Shown: positions 1 through 9,500 of the stretch, one piece after another
How the letters are laid out: the number at the start of each line of letters is the position of its first letter
Position numbering within the stretch: position 1 is the stretch's first letter
From: Acidobacteriota bacterium
Lineage (GTDB): Bacteria > Acidobacteriota > Blastocatellia > Pyrinomonadales > Pyrinomonadaceae
Length of the DNA: 32,541 bases
Reading direction: 5' to 3'
NCBI GenBank assembly: GCA_020846885.1
Contig: JADLDC010000055.1
Coordinates: 1 to 32,541 of the forward strand
Translations under genes and position numbers: made by a program
Notes under the pieces: model-generated
What the model was told of the DNA's origin: nothing
The model's database searches: none
The model's input: only the letters and a program-made list of their open reading frames with translations

Positions 1-587
1 AACGAGAGGGAGAATGACGCATCTGGCTTCGTGACGGTTTCAAAAGAACCTCTACACGACCGAGCTGCCATTCTCCTTTTCTATATCCAAATCTATACGA
101 ATTGGATACTTTTTTGAACATACAAATACACGAAACAAGACCCCGAAGCCGACGAAACAGATGCCTTTGTCGGCTGAAAGTGGTCAGCGCCAGCGTGAAA
201 GTGCCCAGCGCCAGCGTGAAAGTGCCCAGCGCCAGCGTGAAAGTGGTCAGCGCCAGCGTGAATGTGCCCGGCGCCAGCGTGAAAGCGGCCATCTCCGGCG
301 TGAAAGTGCCCAGCGCCAGCGTGAATGTGGACGATCCCGGCCCGACATCACCACGAACAATACGAACCGGAACTAAATACTCGAAACAAGAGTCCGCGGC
401 GGCGTGATCCGACGGCTTATCGTTAGGTCCGCACTCACGCTGGCCGTGCCACTATACTCGTCGGCTTTTACATTGGGGGCAAAACGGATAATATCGACGT
501 GCACCTGCGGTTTTTTTGTGGGCCGGGCGGTTTGGGCCTACGGCGGCGGGCGGCAAAGACGATGTCAGACGGCGATAGTAGAACGAG
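1..587. other. Gene-poor left end
   Basis: Apart from the 21-bp tandem repeat array inside it, I see no supportable gene here. Open frames across this stretch either encode only the translated repeat or are low-complexity Arg-rich readings overlapping the true transporter gene. There is a pair of short complementary words (GGAGAATG near 10-17 and CATTCTCC near 69-76), too far apart and too short to call. The promoter of the downstream Nramp gene should lie in the right part of this stretch, but no clear -35/-10 pair stands out. Confidence 0.5.
171..330. repeat. 21-bp tandem repeat array (about 7-8 units)
   Basis: The word CAGCGTGAA, or a one-base variant of it, recurs at 191, 212, 233, 254, 275, 296 and 317, exactly 21 bp apart, with a partial, one-base-short copy starting near 171. 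The unit reads approximately GTGAAAGTGCCCAGCGCCAGC. Copies differ by a few substitutions (GTGGT for GTGCC, AATGTG for AAAGTG, and a diverged copy at 296). Because the period is a multiple of three, every frame stays open and yields artificial heptapeptide repeats such as SAQRQRE and SASVKVP. I see no ribosome binding site or non-repeat protein domain that would make it a gene. Confidence 0.85.
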
Positions 588-1895
588 ATGCTTTTTTCAC
601 GGCTTGCCCCAAAAAGGTTGGTTCGGGAAGCGCGCGGGATGTATTCGCGCGAAGGGCGGCGGTTGTCCGATCACCGTTTGTTTGCCTACCTTGCGATCCT
701 CGGGCCGGGACTGATCGCGGCGAACGCCGGCAACGACGCCAGCGGCATCGCCACCTATTCCAGCGCCGGGGCCACCTACGGTTATTCCCTTCTATGGACA
801 TTTATCCCGATGACGATCAGCCTGATCGTCGTACAGGAAATGTGCGTTCGGATGGGCGTGGTCACGGGCCAGGGCCTGGCAGATCTGATACGCGAGCAAT
901 TCGGCGTCAGGTGGACGGCACTGGTCATGCTCGCCTTGCTGATCGCAAATACGGGCGTGATAATCTCGGAATTTGTCGGCATCGCGCAAGCTTCGGAATT
1001 GATGGGCGTGCCGCGTTGGGCCTCGGTCCCGGCGGCGGCGGCGTTTATCTGGTGGCTGGTCGTAAAAGGTTCGCAGCGGCGTGTCGAACGCGTTTTTCTG
1101 GCGATGTCGCTCGTGTTCTTTGCCTATGTGCTCGCGGCGTTTCTCGCCCGGCCTGATTGGGGCCAGGCCGCGGCCGGTTTTGTCGAACCACAGTTTGAAT
1201 TTACCTCCGCCTATCTTTTTACGACCATGGCGCTGATCGGCACGACCATCACGCCGTTCATGCAGGTCTATGCCCAATCGGCCGTGGTCGAAAAAGGCAC
1301 CGACACCGACGATCTGACGATCGCGCGTGTGGATGCGGTCTCGGGAACGCTGTTCGCGAACACGATCGCCGCGTGCATTATGATCGCCACGGCCGCAACG
1401 CTGCATGTTCACGGAGTTTTTGAAGTAGATTCGGCGCGGACGGCCGCGGAATCGCTGGCGCCGATCGCGGGGCAGTACGCAAAGTATCTTTTCGCTATCG
1501 GATTGCTGGGCGCGGCCATGCTGGCGATGGGCGTGCTGCCGCTTTCGACGGCGTATTCCGTCAGCGAAGCGCTCGGGTTTGAAAAAGGCATTTCGCGGTC
1601 GTTTCGCGAAGCGCCGATCTTTCTCGGCATTTTTACGGGCCTGATCGTGATCGGCTGCTTTGTCGCCTTGATCCCCGGCATTCCGCAGATCAAACTGCTG
1701 CTCCTGACGCAATGCGTCAACGGCCTGCTGCTGCCGATAATTCTCGCCGCGATCGTTATCCTCGCAAGCAACGAGGAAATAATGGGCAAATACAAGAACT
1801 CGCTGGTCTTTAATCTGACGGCCTGGACAACCGCCGCGGTCGTCTCCATTCTGTCGGTTCTGTTGATTGGAAAAGCGATAGCTGATATGTTTTAG
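588..1895 (+). CDS. Nramp-family divalent metal transporter, atypical metal-site motifs
   Basis: A 435-residue polytopic inner-membrane protein with about 11 hydrophobic segments, the normal size for Nramp transporters, which import Mn2+/Fe2+ or related ions using the proton gradient. The first membrane segment carries GPGLIAANAGNDASGIATY (about residues 39-57), aligning with the Nramp TM1 signature; the canonical Asp-Pro-Gly-Asn reads Asn-Asp-Ala-Ser-Gly (49-53). The TM6 signature reads GTTITPF (218-224) rather than the usual Ala/Met-Pro-His form. These look like the divergent bacterial clade with a DPSG-type TM1 motif, with Pro also changed to Ala. Substrate is therefore uncertain. An internal ATG at 639 is an alternative start; neither start has a strong Shine-Dalgarno. 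The MscS-like gene follows after 10 bp and is probably co-transcribed. Confidence 0.88.
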   Translation: MLFSRLAPKRLVREARGMYSREGRRLSDHRLFAYLAILGPGLIAANAGNDASGIATYSSAGATYGYSLLWTFIPMTISLIVVQEMCVRMGVVTGQGLADLIREQFGVRWTALVMLALLIANTGVIISEFVGIAQASELMGVPRWASVPAAAAFIWWLVVKGSQRRVERVFLAMSLVFFAYVLAAFLARPDWGQAAAGFVEPQFEFTSAYLFTTMALIGTTITPFMQVYAQSAVVEKGTDTDDLTIARVDAVSGTLFANTIAACIMIATAATLHVHGVFEVDSARTAAESLAPIAGQYAKYLFAIGLLGAAMLAMGVLPLSTAYSVSEALGFEKGISRSFREAPIFLGIFTGLIVIGCFVALIPGIPQIKLLLLTQCVNGLLLPIILAAIVILASNEEIMGKYKNSLVFNLTAWTTAAVVSILSVLLIGKAIADMF

Positions 1896-1905
1896 CAGCT
1901 AATAT

Positions 1906-3414
1906 ATGCCGCCATCCGAACTTCAGAAACGCACAGTTTATTTCCTGATATTTGCCGGAGTGATCGTCCTCATTCTGATACTCCTGCCGTTCATAGAATC
2001 TGTTCTGCAAACTTCTGTCCTTGCGCGGTTCGGCGTTCAGGTCGTGGAGGAACGCCTGGTGTCGGTCGAGGGCGGCGAACCGAGCATGATGTCGCATACT
2101 CTGTTCGCCCTGGCGGTAAATCTATTTCACATCGCCAAGATCATTCTGTGGATGGCCCTGATGGTCGCGGCCGTGCGGTTTGTTGCATTTCTATTGTTCA
2201 AAACCGCGCTTCGCGGCGTTCAGTCGGAAAGCTCGACACTGCTGCGAACGGTCGTCTCGATCATTGTTTACATCGTCGCGTTTTTTATAATCTTCCAATC
2301 ACAATATCCGAACGTGCAGCTTGCACCGCTTTTTACCGGCTCAACGATAATCGGCATCGTCGTCGGCCTTGCGCTGCAGGATACGCTCGGAAACCTGTTC
2401 GCCGGCATCGCGATCCAGGCAGATCAGCCGTTTCAGGTCGGCGACGTTTTGACATTCGAGAATAAAACCGGCGGCGTTGTCGAAGCCGTCTCATGGCGCG
2501 GCATAAGGATCAGGACGTTTCAGAACAAGCTTCTCGTTTTGAGTAATTCCGATCTGGGGAAACGCCCGCTGGAAGTCGCGCCGAAAGGCAATCTGAACGC
2601 GCGGATAGTTTTTTTCAGTACGCTTAATTCAAATTCTCCGGCGAAGACCATCCAGGTCGTCCGCGAGGCCGTGCGGCAGGTCGATAACGTTTCTCCCAAG
2701 ATCCGGCCTATCGTCAGGATAAGGAATCTTGGCGAAAACGGAATTGACTGGGAAATTAAATATTGGGCCGAGGATTATACAAAATTCAACGATACTGACG
2801 CTCTTATCCGCCAACGCATCTGGTACGCGTTCCATCGAGAGAATATACACTTCCCCTACCCGACGCGCACGGTCTATATGCACGGCGCCGAACATGCGGA
2901 AGGTGAGGACGAGATGCTGGATGCGGCCGTCGAACGCCTTAGCGGTATTCCGATATTCACGCCGCTGTCGGACGAGGAATTACAAAAGCTGGCCGGGGCC
3001 GCAAAGAATCGGGTATTCGCTCCCGGCGAGGCCATCGTCAGACGCGGACGCGAAGGAAATTCGATGTTCGTGATAACGCGCGGTTCGGTGGAGATACAGA
3101 TCCTTCAAGGAAGCGAGGCCAAAACCATAAACACACTCCGCGAAAGCGATTATTTTGGCGAAATGAGCCTTTTGACCGGCGAACCGCGGACAGCGACAGT
3201 CATCGCGGCCGAAGAAACGCAGGTCCTTCAGATCGGCAAGGGCGCTTTGAAACCGATATTCGAAGCAAATCCGGAACTGGTGGATTCGATCTGCAGGATG
3301 ATCGAAGAAAGGAAACTGGCCCTGGACGAGGTGGCGGAAGGCGGGACTGTATCGGAATCAGCACCGGATAAAGGCGTGCTTGCCTCAATTAGAAAGTTTT
3401 TTGGTATCAGATGA
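1906..3414 (+). CDS. MscS-type channel with C-terminal cyclic-nucleotide-binding domain
   Basis: A 502-residue membrane protein. Residues about 8-30, 65-90 and 105-130 are hydrophobic helices. They are followed by the pore helix and beta domain typical of MscS (GSTIIGIVVGLALQDTLGN, then IQADQPFQVGD). A soluble alpha/beta portion comes next. From about residue 345 there is a cNMP-binding domain, with FGEMSLL at 417-423 and the phosphate-cassette arginine in EPRTAT at 426-431. This is the architecture known as bCNG (bacterial cyclic-nucleotide-gated MscS relatives); family members respond poorly to tension and may be ligand-gated. Whether cAMP or cGMP binds here is inference. It sits 10 bp after the Nramp gene and is convergent with the next gene, leaving only 12 bp between stops. 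Confidence 0.93.
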   Translation: MPPSELQKRTVYFLIFAGVIVLILILLPFIESVLQTSVLARFGVQVVEERLVSVEGGEPSMMSHTLFALAVNLFHIAKIILWMALMVAAVRFVAFLLFKTALRGVQSESSTLLRTVVSIIVYIVAFFIIFQSQYPNVQLAPLFTGSTIIGIVVGLALQDTLGNLFAGIAIQADQPFQVGDVLTFENKTGGVVEAVSWRGIRIRTFQNKLLVLSNSDLGKRPLEVAPKGNLNARIVFFSTLNSNSPAKTIQVVREAVRQVDNVSPKIRPIVRIRNLGENGIDWEIKYWAEDYTKFNDTDALIRQRIWYAFHRENIHFPYPTRTVYMHGAEHAEGEDEMLDAAVERLSGIPIFTPLSDEELQKLAGAAKNRVFAPGEAIVRRGREGNSMFVITRGSVEIQILQGSEAKTINTLRESDYFGEMSLLTGEPRTATVIAAEETQVLQIGKGALKPIFEANPELVDSICRMIEERKLALDEVAEGGTVSESAPDKGVLASIRKFFGIR

Positions 3415-3426
3415 GCGCGTGCTCCT

Positions 3427-4296
3427 CTATTGGACATTCTTATCGTAGATGTCATGAAGCACTTCGACGATCGGCTTGCGGTTGGCGTACGGATCTTTCT
3501 TTTCCTTCCTCGGCGGCTCTCTTCGCGGCCGTGCCTCGGATGATATCAGCGGTTGAGGGGCCGGTGCGGGCTCGCCGTCGGCACTGTGGCCGCCCGCCGA
3601 TGGCGATGTGCCGTTAGACCGCTGGCTGATAGCGAGATCGACCGGCGATGCGCCGTTCTGGGTAAGCTGCGCCGCCGCGGCCTTCTGTTCGGATTGTTTG
3701 AGATATTCCGCCCGGCTCTCGTCCAGCAACGCCTTCCCGCGAAGCCGCCGCGCACGCTCCAGCGCCCGGATGGATGCTGAGGTCAAGGGAGCCTCGGTCG
3801 GCTCACGTTCGATCTTCCGCAGCACCTTTACATAGCTTCGAAGTTCCGGTGTCGGGTAAACGTAGGCCGATTCGCTTCCGCCTTCGCTTTCGACGACCCT
3901 GGTCAGAGAATTGATAGCGGACTGATGCTCGCCGGCCTTATTATAGAGCGCGCCGAGCGCAAAATAGACCAGCGGCGGTGCGGTGGACATTCGATCAACT
4001 ATCGCCTCGCCGCGGCGGACCGCGTCCCGCACCTCAAAACCGAACCAGTTGCGTCCGTCATCACGCAGTATCTCGTTCGCGCTCAAATAGAATTCGAATA
4101 TCTCGCGGGTCTCGTTCCTTGATCCGGAAGCAAAAATGCGGAACAGGAAATAAGCGAAGATTCCAAAGAAAAAGACAACAAAGGCCGGGAAACCAGCCAC
4201 AAGCAGCATCGAGCCCACAACGCCAAACGCCAGCAAATATTGCCCTCGCTCCTTTATCGCGTTCGCGGGTCTTCTTTGGATCTTGTTATCGCTCAC
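3427..4296 (-). CDS. Membrane-anchored helical-repeat (TPR-like) protein of unknown function
   Basis: A 289-residue protein that I do not recognise by name. Residues about 18-55 form one long or two closely spaced hydrophobic helices (LLAFGVVGSMLLVAGF and FVVFFFGIFAYFLFRIF), placing the N-terminus in the membrane. Residues about 60-165 are helical and contain a TPR-like segment (YFALGALYNKAGEHQSAINS). The C-terminal half is polar, Ala/Pro/Ser-rich and probably disordered, ending in a more ordered KPIVEVLHDIYDKN motif. It is the last gene of the DUF2520-fur-ferredoxin-like run, 41 bp downstream of the ferredoxin-like gene. The context suggests a link with that operon, but nothing in the sequence assigns a function. 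Confidence 0.75.
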   Translation of the reverse strand: MSDNKIQRRPANAIKERGQYLLAFGVVGSMLLVAGFPAFVVFFFGIFAYFLFRIFASGSRNETREIFEFYLSANEILRDDGRNWFGFEVRDAVRRGEAIVDRMSTAPPLVYFALGALYNKAGEHQSAINSLTRVVESEGGSESAYVYPTPELRSYVKVLRKIEREPTEAPLTSASIRALERARRLRGKALLDESRAEYLKQSEQKAAAAQLTQNGASPVDLAISQRSNGTSPSAGGHSADGEPAPAPQPLISSEARPRREPPRKEKKDPYANRKPIVEVLHDIYDKNVQ

Positions 4297-4337
4297 AATC
4301 CTTTGATCTAAGCACCGTCGTGCGCCGAAAATACTGC

Positions 4338-4979
4338 TTACGGATTACTCTCCGCCGGTGCCTCACTCGTGCTTTCCTCGGCATTTACGGCCGCGTCCGG
4401 CGCGCTCGAACCGTTTTCCTTCGAGGCATGTTCGGCGGGACGCGCCGATTGCTTGTCCCTTTCTTCTTTCTTTAGGCCAAATTCGGCCATTACGTCGAGC
4501 GCCTTGTCAAATATAAGAAACGGCGAATTGATAACAAAAGACATCGTTTCGCCAAGCGCTATTGCCTCAAGCTGCATCAACTGCGCGATCTTTTTTTCAA
4601 GCGGCAGTTCTGAGAACTCTTTCGTATATTCCTTTGCCGATTCCTCAGCTTTTTCTTCCGCGGATGCTTCTTTTGTTTCCATGGTCATTACAACAATGTC
4701 TCCGGCCTCAGTTATTTTTGTCTGGCAGCCCAGCCTATCGTCCGTTCCGGCCGGTTCGGCGGCAAGGAATTCGGCCTCGTGCTCGGTCTGCGGCGAAAGC
4801 CGATCGGCCCCGGACACGACCGAAAGCCGGCAAAAATGTATATTCTCAAACGGGACGCATTTCCGTTCTGGGCGAATGCCGAGACGTCCGGCCGCTTCGG
4901 AAAGATATGTCCCGACCGGGATAACGCCATCGCGCTCTTCCCGCTTGAACGTCAAATTTGCTTCCCACATGTCGTTCAT
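4338..4979 (-). CDS. Ferredoxin-like protein with incomplete 2Fe-2S cysteine set
   Basis: A 213-residue soluble protein. Residues about 7-100 follow the beta-grasp fold of 2Fe-2S ferredoxins: a leading strand (ANLTFKREERDG), a helix with GTYLSEAAGRLGI, then the cluster loop, LSPQTEHEAEFL and the terminal RLGCQTKI. In the usual C-x5-C-x2-C...C pattern the first, third and fourth cysteines are present (Cys41, Cys50, Cys85), but the second is Ile47. A cluster is therefore doubtful, or uses another ligand (His48 is adjacent). Residues about 125-175 form an amphipathic helical domain, followed by an acidic Ser/Ala/Glu-rich tail. It starts 7 bp after the fur stop, so the two are almost certainly co-transcribed. 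Function is unknown; an electron carrier or iron-sensing role is inference. Confidence 0.78.
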   Translation of the reverse strand: MNDMWEANLTFKREERDGVIPVGTYLSEAAGRLGIRPERKCVPFENIHFCRLSVVSGADRLSPQTEHEAEFLAAEPAGTDDRLGCQTKITEAGDIVVMTMETKEASAEEKAEESAKEYTKEFSELPLEKKIAQLMQLEAIALGETMSFVINSPFLIFDKALDVMAEFGLKKEERDKQSARPAEHASKENGSSAPDAAVNAEESTSEAPAESNP

Positions 4980-4986
4980 CCTCTTT

Positions 4987-5511
4987 TTAGCTTCCCGTTA
5001 CCGATCTCATTCGCACCTTTGGCTGCGCGCCTGACGCAACGGCGTGGCCGCTGGTCTCAACCTTTTGGCAGCTCTTGCACAAACCCCATATACGCAAACT
5101 GTGATGCGTAGGCCGAAACCCGAGTTTGTCGGCCATTTTATCCTGCAGCGATTCGATCTCGGGCGAAAAGAACTCGAATATCTCCCCGCATTCGGTGCAG
5201 ATCATATGATCGTGATGTTCGTGATTGTAATGGTGCTCGTAATACGTCTTGTTGTCGCCAAACCGGACCTCGCGCGCCAGGCCGGCCTCGGTCAGCAGCT
5301 TGAGCGTGCGATAAACCGTCGTATTTCCTACGCTTGGATCCTCTTTTTGCACCAGCCAATAAAGGTCTTCACTGGTCAGGTGATCTTCGGTCCGGAGAAA
5401 GATATCCATGATCAGATCGCGCTGCGCCGTCCGGCGCAGGCCTGATCTTTGAATATGCTCCAGAAAGATCTCGTGCTCTTTCTTGAATTCGTCCTTCTTG
5501 GCAGCCATCAC
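4987..5511 (-). CDS. fur: Fur-family metal-responsive transcriptional repressor
   Basis: A 174-residue DNA-binding regulator of the ferric-uptake-regulator family. The N-terminal winged helix includes SGLRRTAQR and the recognition region [17 protein letters not shown] (about 62-78). The dimerisation/metal domain carries [16 protein letters not shown] (94-109), with the structural zinc cysteines at Cys105, Cys108, Cys145 and Cys148, and a conserved E-x-x-x-F-F-S-P-E-I-E stretch. The HHDH motif is typical of true Fur, but Zur or PerR cannot be excluded from sequence alone. Two ATG codons are adjacent (5511 and 5508). It lies between a DUF2520 gene (13 bp upstream) and the ferredoxin-like gene (7 bp downstream). 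I did not find a convincing Fur box. Confidence 0.93.
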   Translation of the reverse strand: MMAAKKDEFKKEHEIFLEHIQRSGLRRTAQRDLIMDIFLRTEDHLTSEDLYWLVQKEDPSVGNTTVYRTLKLLTEAGLAREVRFGDNKTYYEHHYNHEHHDHMICTECGEIFEFFSPEIESLQDKMADKLGFRPTHHSLRIWGLCKSCQKVETSGHAVASGAQPKVRMRSVTGS

Positions 5512-5524
5512 ATCCTCGTAAGTT

Positions 5525-6418
5525 CTATTTTAGCACTTTGCGCGCCTTGCGTGCGAACATCATTATATCGCGGATCTTCGCAAGATTCGCCGCATTGCCG
5601 CCGAGCTCACCAGCCAGCCGGAGTGCCTCGAACCCCAGGCAGATGTATATCTCCTTTTCGATAACAAGGCCCGACTTCTCGAAAGCGTCCAGGTGGCGGC
5701 TAACCGCCTCAGGATCAACACGCGCAAATGGGCCTGTAAGTGCCGCGGAAAGTTCCTGGGCCTGTGCATTTGCTACCGAACTTTTAACAAGCGGAGTTAG
5801 GATCTCCTTGGCGAGGGCTGCTTCTATCCCGCAGGCGGACAGTGTACGGACGGCAGCCGAGAGGAGGGCGGCCAAATGTCCGGATGCGAGGACGGCCGAT
5901 GCGTGATATAGCGGCTTGTATCCCTTTTCAATGACGAACGGATTTCCACCTAATGCGGCCGCAACTACGCGTGCGGCCGCCGCTGCTGGCGGAGTTCCCT
6001 CAACGCAAAAGTACGAACCGGCAAAGCTTTCCGCGCCGAGTTCAGGATCACTGATCGAGACAAGAGGATGCATCGATCCGGTCGCCACGCCGCGCGCCGC
6101 GGCCTTTTCAAGCACGTCGGATGTCAACGCACCGCTTGTGTGAAGCAAGACCGCGCCGTCCTTCATCAGCGGAGCGGCAAGATCAGCAGCATCCGCCAAT
6201 TCCATGTCGCCGGCCGTCAGCAGCACGATATCTGAATCCAGGCCGGCAAGTTGATCTGAGCTGATGACCGCCGGCGACGGCCGGATCGCGGCGACGATCG
6301 TCTGCGCCGGTACCGCCGACCGATACACCAATCGTTCAACACGAAAGCCAACACGCGAGAGTGCGATAGCAAGTGCACCGCCCATCCGTCCGACGCCAAT
6401 GACTGAAACAGTATTCAC
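5525..6418 (-). CDS. DUF2520 Rossmann-fold oxidoreductase-like protein
   Basis: A 297-residue cytosolic protein. The N-terminus has a dinucleotide-binding Rossmann motif ([12 protein letters not shown], residues 6-17). The family's characteristic SMHPLVSI motif follows about residue 117, and an all-helical C-terminal domain (from about 165) resembles the dimerisation domain of pyrroline-5-carboxylate reductase and F420-NADP reductase relatives. These features match the Rossmann-like plus DUF2520 two-domain family, whose substrate is not established. It is the first gene of a four-gene minus-strand run. Its start leaves 116 bp of non-coding sequence to the large ATPase gene, where the operon promoter probably lies. 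Confidence 0.9.
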   Translation of the reverse strand: MNTVSVIGVGRMGGALAIALSRVGFRVERLVYRSAVPAQTIVAAIRPSPAVISSDQLAGLDSDIVLLTAGDMELADAADLAAPLMKDGAVLLHTSGALTSDVLEKAAARGVATGSMHPLVSISDPELGAESFAGSYFCVEGTPPAAAAARVVAAALGGNPFVIEKGYKPLYHASAVLASGHLAALLSAAVRTLSACGIEAALAKEILTPLVKSSVANAQAQELSAALTGPFARVDPEAVSRHLDAFEKSGLVIEKEIYICLGFEALRLAGELGGNAANLAKIRDIMMFARKARKVLK

Positions 6419-6534
6419 TTAGACGAATATAGTCCAACTTGCCGCGGCTTTCTAGGCAACCGGCGTACGACCGGTCTTGAACTGTCCCAGTGACTTGCTA
6501 ATTTCTCCCGACGGGATCGGAAACGCCGCCAAGG

Positions 6535-9500
6535 CTATACATTGAGCAAGATCGGGTCGTCCGTATGTTCGGGTGTGATCACCTCTCGAAAGCTTTGGGA
6601 CGGATCGGTTATCTTTAGTGTAGAGCTTGGTTCGCTGCGTGCCGGCGGGCGTTCTTCGGACGCATTGTCGGTAAGGACCTCGACCAATATCTTTAACTGA
6701 AGGTCATTGAATCGGGGGATCTCACGGCCGGACCGAAGCGACGCCGCAACTTCGTGGCACGCCGCCTCAAGGTCCGCGTCATTTTTCTTTTCAGCGAGTC
6801 TTTCTATAGACCTCGCCAGGTCCTCGCCGTTCTTGCCAAGAATGCGGCGGAATGACGCAAGCCCGGCCCGCAAATTGTCGTTGAACGCGGCCGGAAGAAG
6901 CTCCGCTTGAGAAGTGCCGTTGAGCGAAAACCGGCAATTACAGTAAGGCTGTCGTTCGAGAAGAGGTAGGGGATCGACCGTGCAATCGAGTCCGGCGATC
7001 TCGACCCGAAAGAGTGCGGAAGCGGCCGCGAACCGCTGATCAAATCCCGGAAGCTTTGAAAGAATGTCGAACTCGGCCCATTCCTCGCTCTTTAGTGTTT
7101 CGTTCAATTTTGCTTTCCGCTCGGGCGAGTTCATTATCTTATTGTGCCGTGCCTGAAAATGCTCGGCGTAAGCACGTCGGAATTTGTCCCATGCATAGCC
7201 CAATTCCCTGTTAATGTTCTCATTCGGATCGGCGTTTGCGGCATCTATCAATGAGAGAAGTCGCTCACGCAGGCTTTCGATCTCTTCTACTTCGGTGGCC
7301 TCGCTCGCGGCCACATAGATCCGCGCCTCTTCCCGCAGGCCGGCCGTCCGCACAAAACTTGTCAGCGTATCGATCTGCCTTTCCACCTCGACAAAATCGG
7401 ACTCGGATCCGCCGAACGCTTCAGCGACGCGTTCGAGACAATCTTCAAGCGGAGCTGTTCCGGCTGCCGCTTTGCGTATCGTTTCCGCGACCGCACCAAA
7501 CGATCTTGTGATCCGAGAGGCAAGTCTCCAGGTCTGGACATTCAGAATATCCTCAGGAAGCTCTTGAAATCGCTCCAGTATCCTGGCGCTTTCCCATTCG
7601 GCGGCCCATGCCGCGAAGGCGTTCGTCAGTTCTTCACGGTCGCTGGGGCGATTTAGAGATTCGAACGGGGCATCCTTAACAAAAAGCTTCGCCCAACGTT
7701 TCAGGCTTTCACCCGAAGCCGATGTCTCGACCGGCTTTGCAACGCCGACGATGTCTTCCCAAATGATCTTCAGGTCCAAAGAACGCCTGTTGATCCTGTT
7801 CCCGGTCGCGGTGACGAACTCAATATAGCGTTCGGCAACCAAAGCCGTTATCAGCATTTGCTGGGCGGCGAGACCGAGGCCGTAGGGAGGCTGTTTTAGA
7901 GCTGAATAAATATCTGAAAGCCCGACTGGCGCATCGCCCGATGCCTCGACCAGGGAAAGCACTTCGCGCGAAATGGCCAGCGCCCCAAGCCTTTCGTGCG
8001 ATTCGGGGACGAACGACGTTCCCTCGAGCTGGACCAGCCCGAGCGGGAAAGCGAAAGTCTGAGCCCGGCTTTGAACATCTGCAAGTACACGCCGCGTTCC
8101 GTTGTAAACGTCCGTAACGATGGACGCCACATCGTCGGTCTCGATCTCGCGAGTGAAATACGGGTGTGACGGATAACGGGTCTCGAACAACGGTTCAAGC
8201 ATCGATGCAAAAACATCCGACAGCGCCTGCGCGGCCCTCGCTTCTTCGGTGAAGTTGTAGTCAAATCCGTCGATCGTGATCTGGCCATCTTCAAGAAAGC
8301 TGCGGGTGAGAATTTTCTCCGCGGCCATTGAATGCGCGTGTACCGAGGCCCTTATCTGCTCGCTGTACTTTTCGCGCAGATCGGCATTCGAGACGAGGAC
8401 ATGATAGCTTCGCAGCTTATCGACCTCATCGGGCCGCAGCGGGTCCGGTTTCCAGATCACCCGGGCAATATCACCTTGTCCTGCACCATCTGCGGCGGCG
8501 GCTCCGTCAAACTGGATTGCGACTTGCCAATCCGCCCACGGGCCGAGCCCGTCGATCGAGCTGCCCGGCCAGACGATCGCACCTTTGCGGCGCGCTCCGC
8601 GCCATGTGAGTTCGAGTTCGATGACGCCTTCTTTCTGCTCAGACCCCTCGCCGGCCGGAGCCGCTTCCGGAAAACGTTCCTGAAAAACACGGCGGAGTAC
8701 GTTTGGTACGGTGTCCGCGGACACCTGCATCACCGCCTCGGTCAATGCGTTGTTGAGATTTTCCTTACTGCTGACCTTAAAGCTGTAGCGCGGCTCCAGG
8801 CCATCCTCGGCGACAACTCTAAAATCGTTCGGCAAGGCTTCGGCAAATGTCCGCAGCAATTCGTCCACCGTCGCGATCGCCCTGTCCGGGTCCGATTCGT
8901 CAAAGATCAGTTCCGACGCACAGATATCGCTGGCCGTGCCGCCCTGGCCGTCAAGAGAAAGCAGCAGCAGGGCTTTCAGGATCAGTTTTGCCTGCAAACG
9001 CTGCATTACCGGGATCTTGTTGACCACAGTAGTGTTTATCGCGTCATAAGCGGCAAAGGCCTCTTGAAGATCATCGATCTTTCGGAGGCCGTTCTCAGCG
9101 TTGTCGTAAACCTCGTCAAGCGCGATAAGCGAATTTGCCGGGCGGCCAAGGATCTTTTCCCCGGCCTCCGACGCAAAGCCAAGCAGGGCAAAATCGTGTA
9201 CGTAGAGCCGCACATACGGGGCAACCTCAAGTATCGCGGGATGCAGCGGATAAAGAGCGCTGAACTTTTGCTCGCTCCACCGAAAACTCGGCAGGACCTC
9301 GCGAAAATAGCCGTATATGTCATGAAGGATCGCCTGTTTCTGGCTGTCCTTTGGAAAAACATGGGCGTTGACGACCTTATACAAGTGTGCCTGGTCGAGG
9401 TAGTCGATGGCGTATGAGCGGACGATCGCGGCATTGGAGCCATCAGCGCCGGCGATATCGTCATCAAGAGCAACGCCGACGAAAATATTGTTCGAGCGCG

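Noticed and set aside
171-330. CRISPR array
   Set aside because: Units are contiguous 21-bp tandem copies with no unique spacers and no cas genes nearby.
102-407. Repeat-containing protein with SASVKVP heptapeptides
   Set aside because: All frames stay open because the unit is a multiple of three; no ribosome binding site or non-repeat domain supports translation.
404-1156. Arg-rich plus-strand frame overlapping the Nramp gene
   Set aside because: Low-complexity out-of-frame reading of a clear membrane transporter gene.
792-1712. 306-codon minus-strand frame inside the Nramp gene
   Set aside because: Composition is Arg/Asp/His-rich, typical of an antisense reading; no domain recognised.
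8332-9417. 361-codon plus-strand frame inside the giant ATPase gene
   Set aside because: Antisense of a gene with clear P-loop and family features; no recognisable domain of its own.
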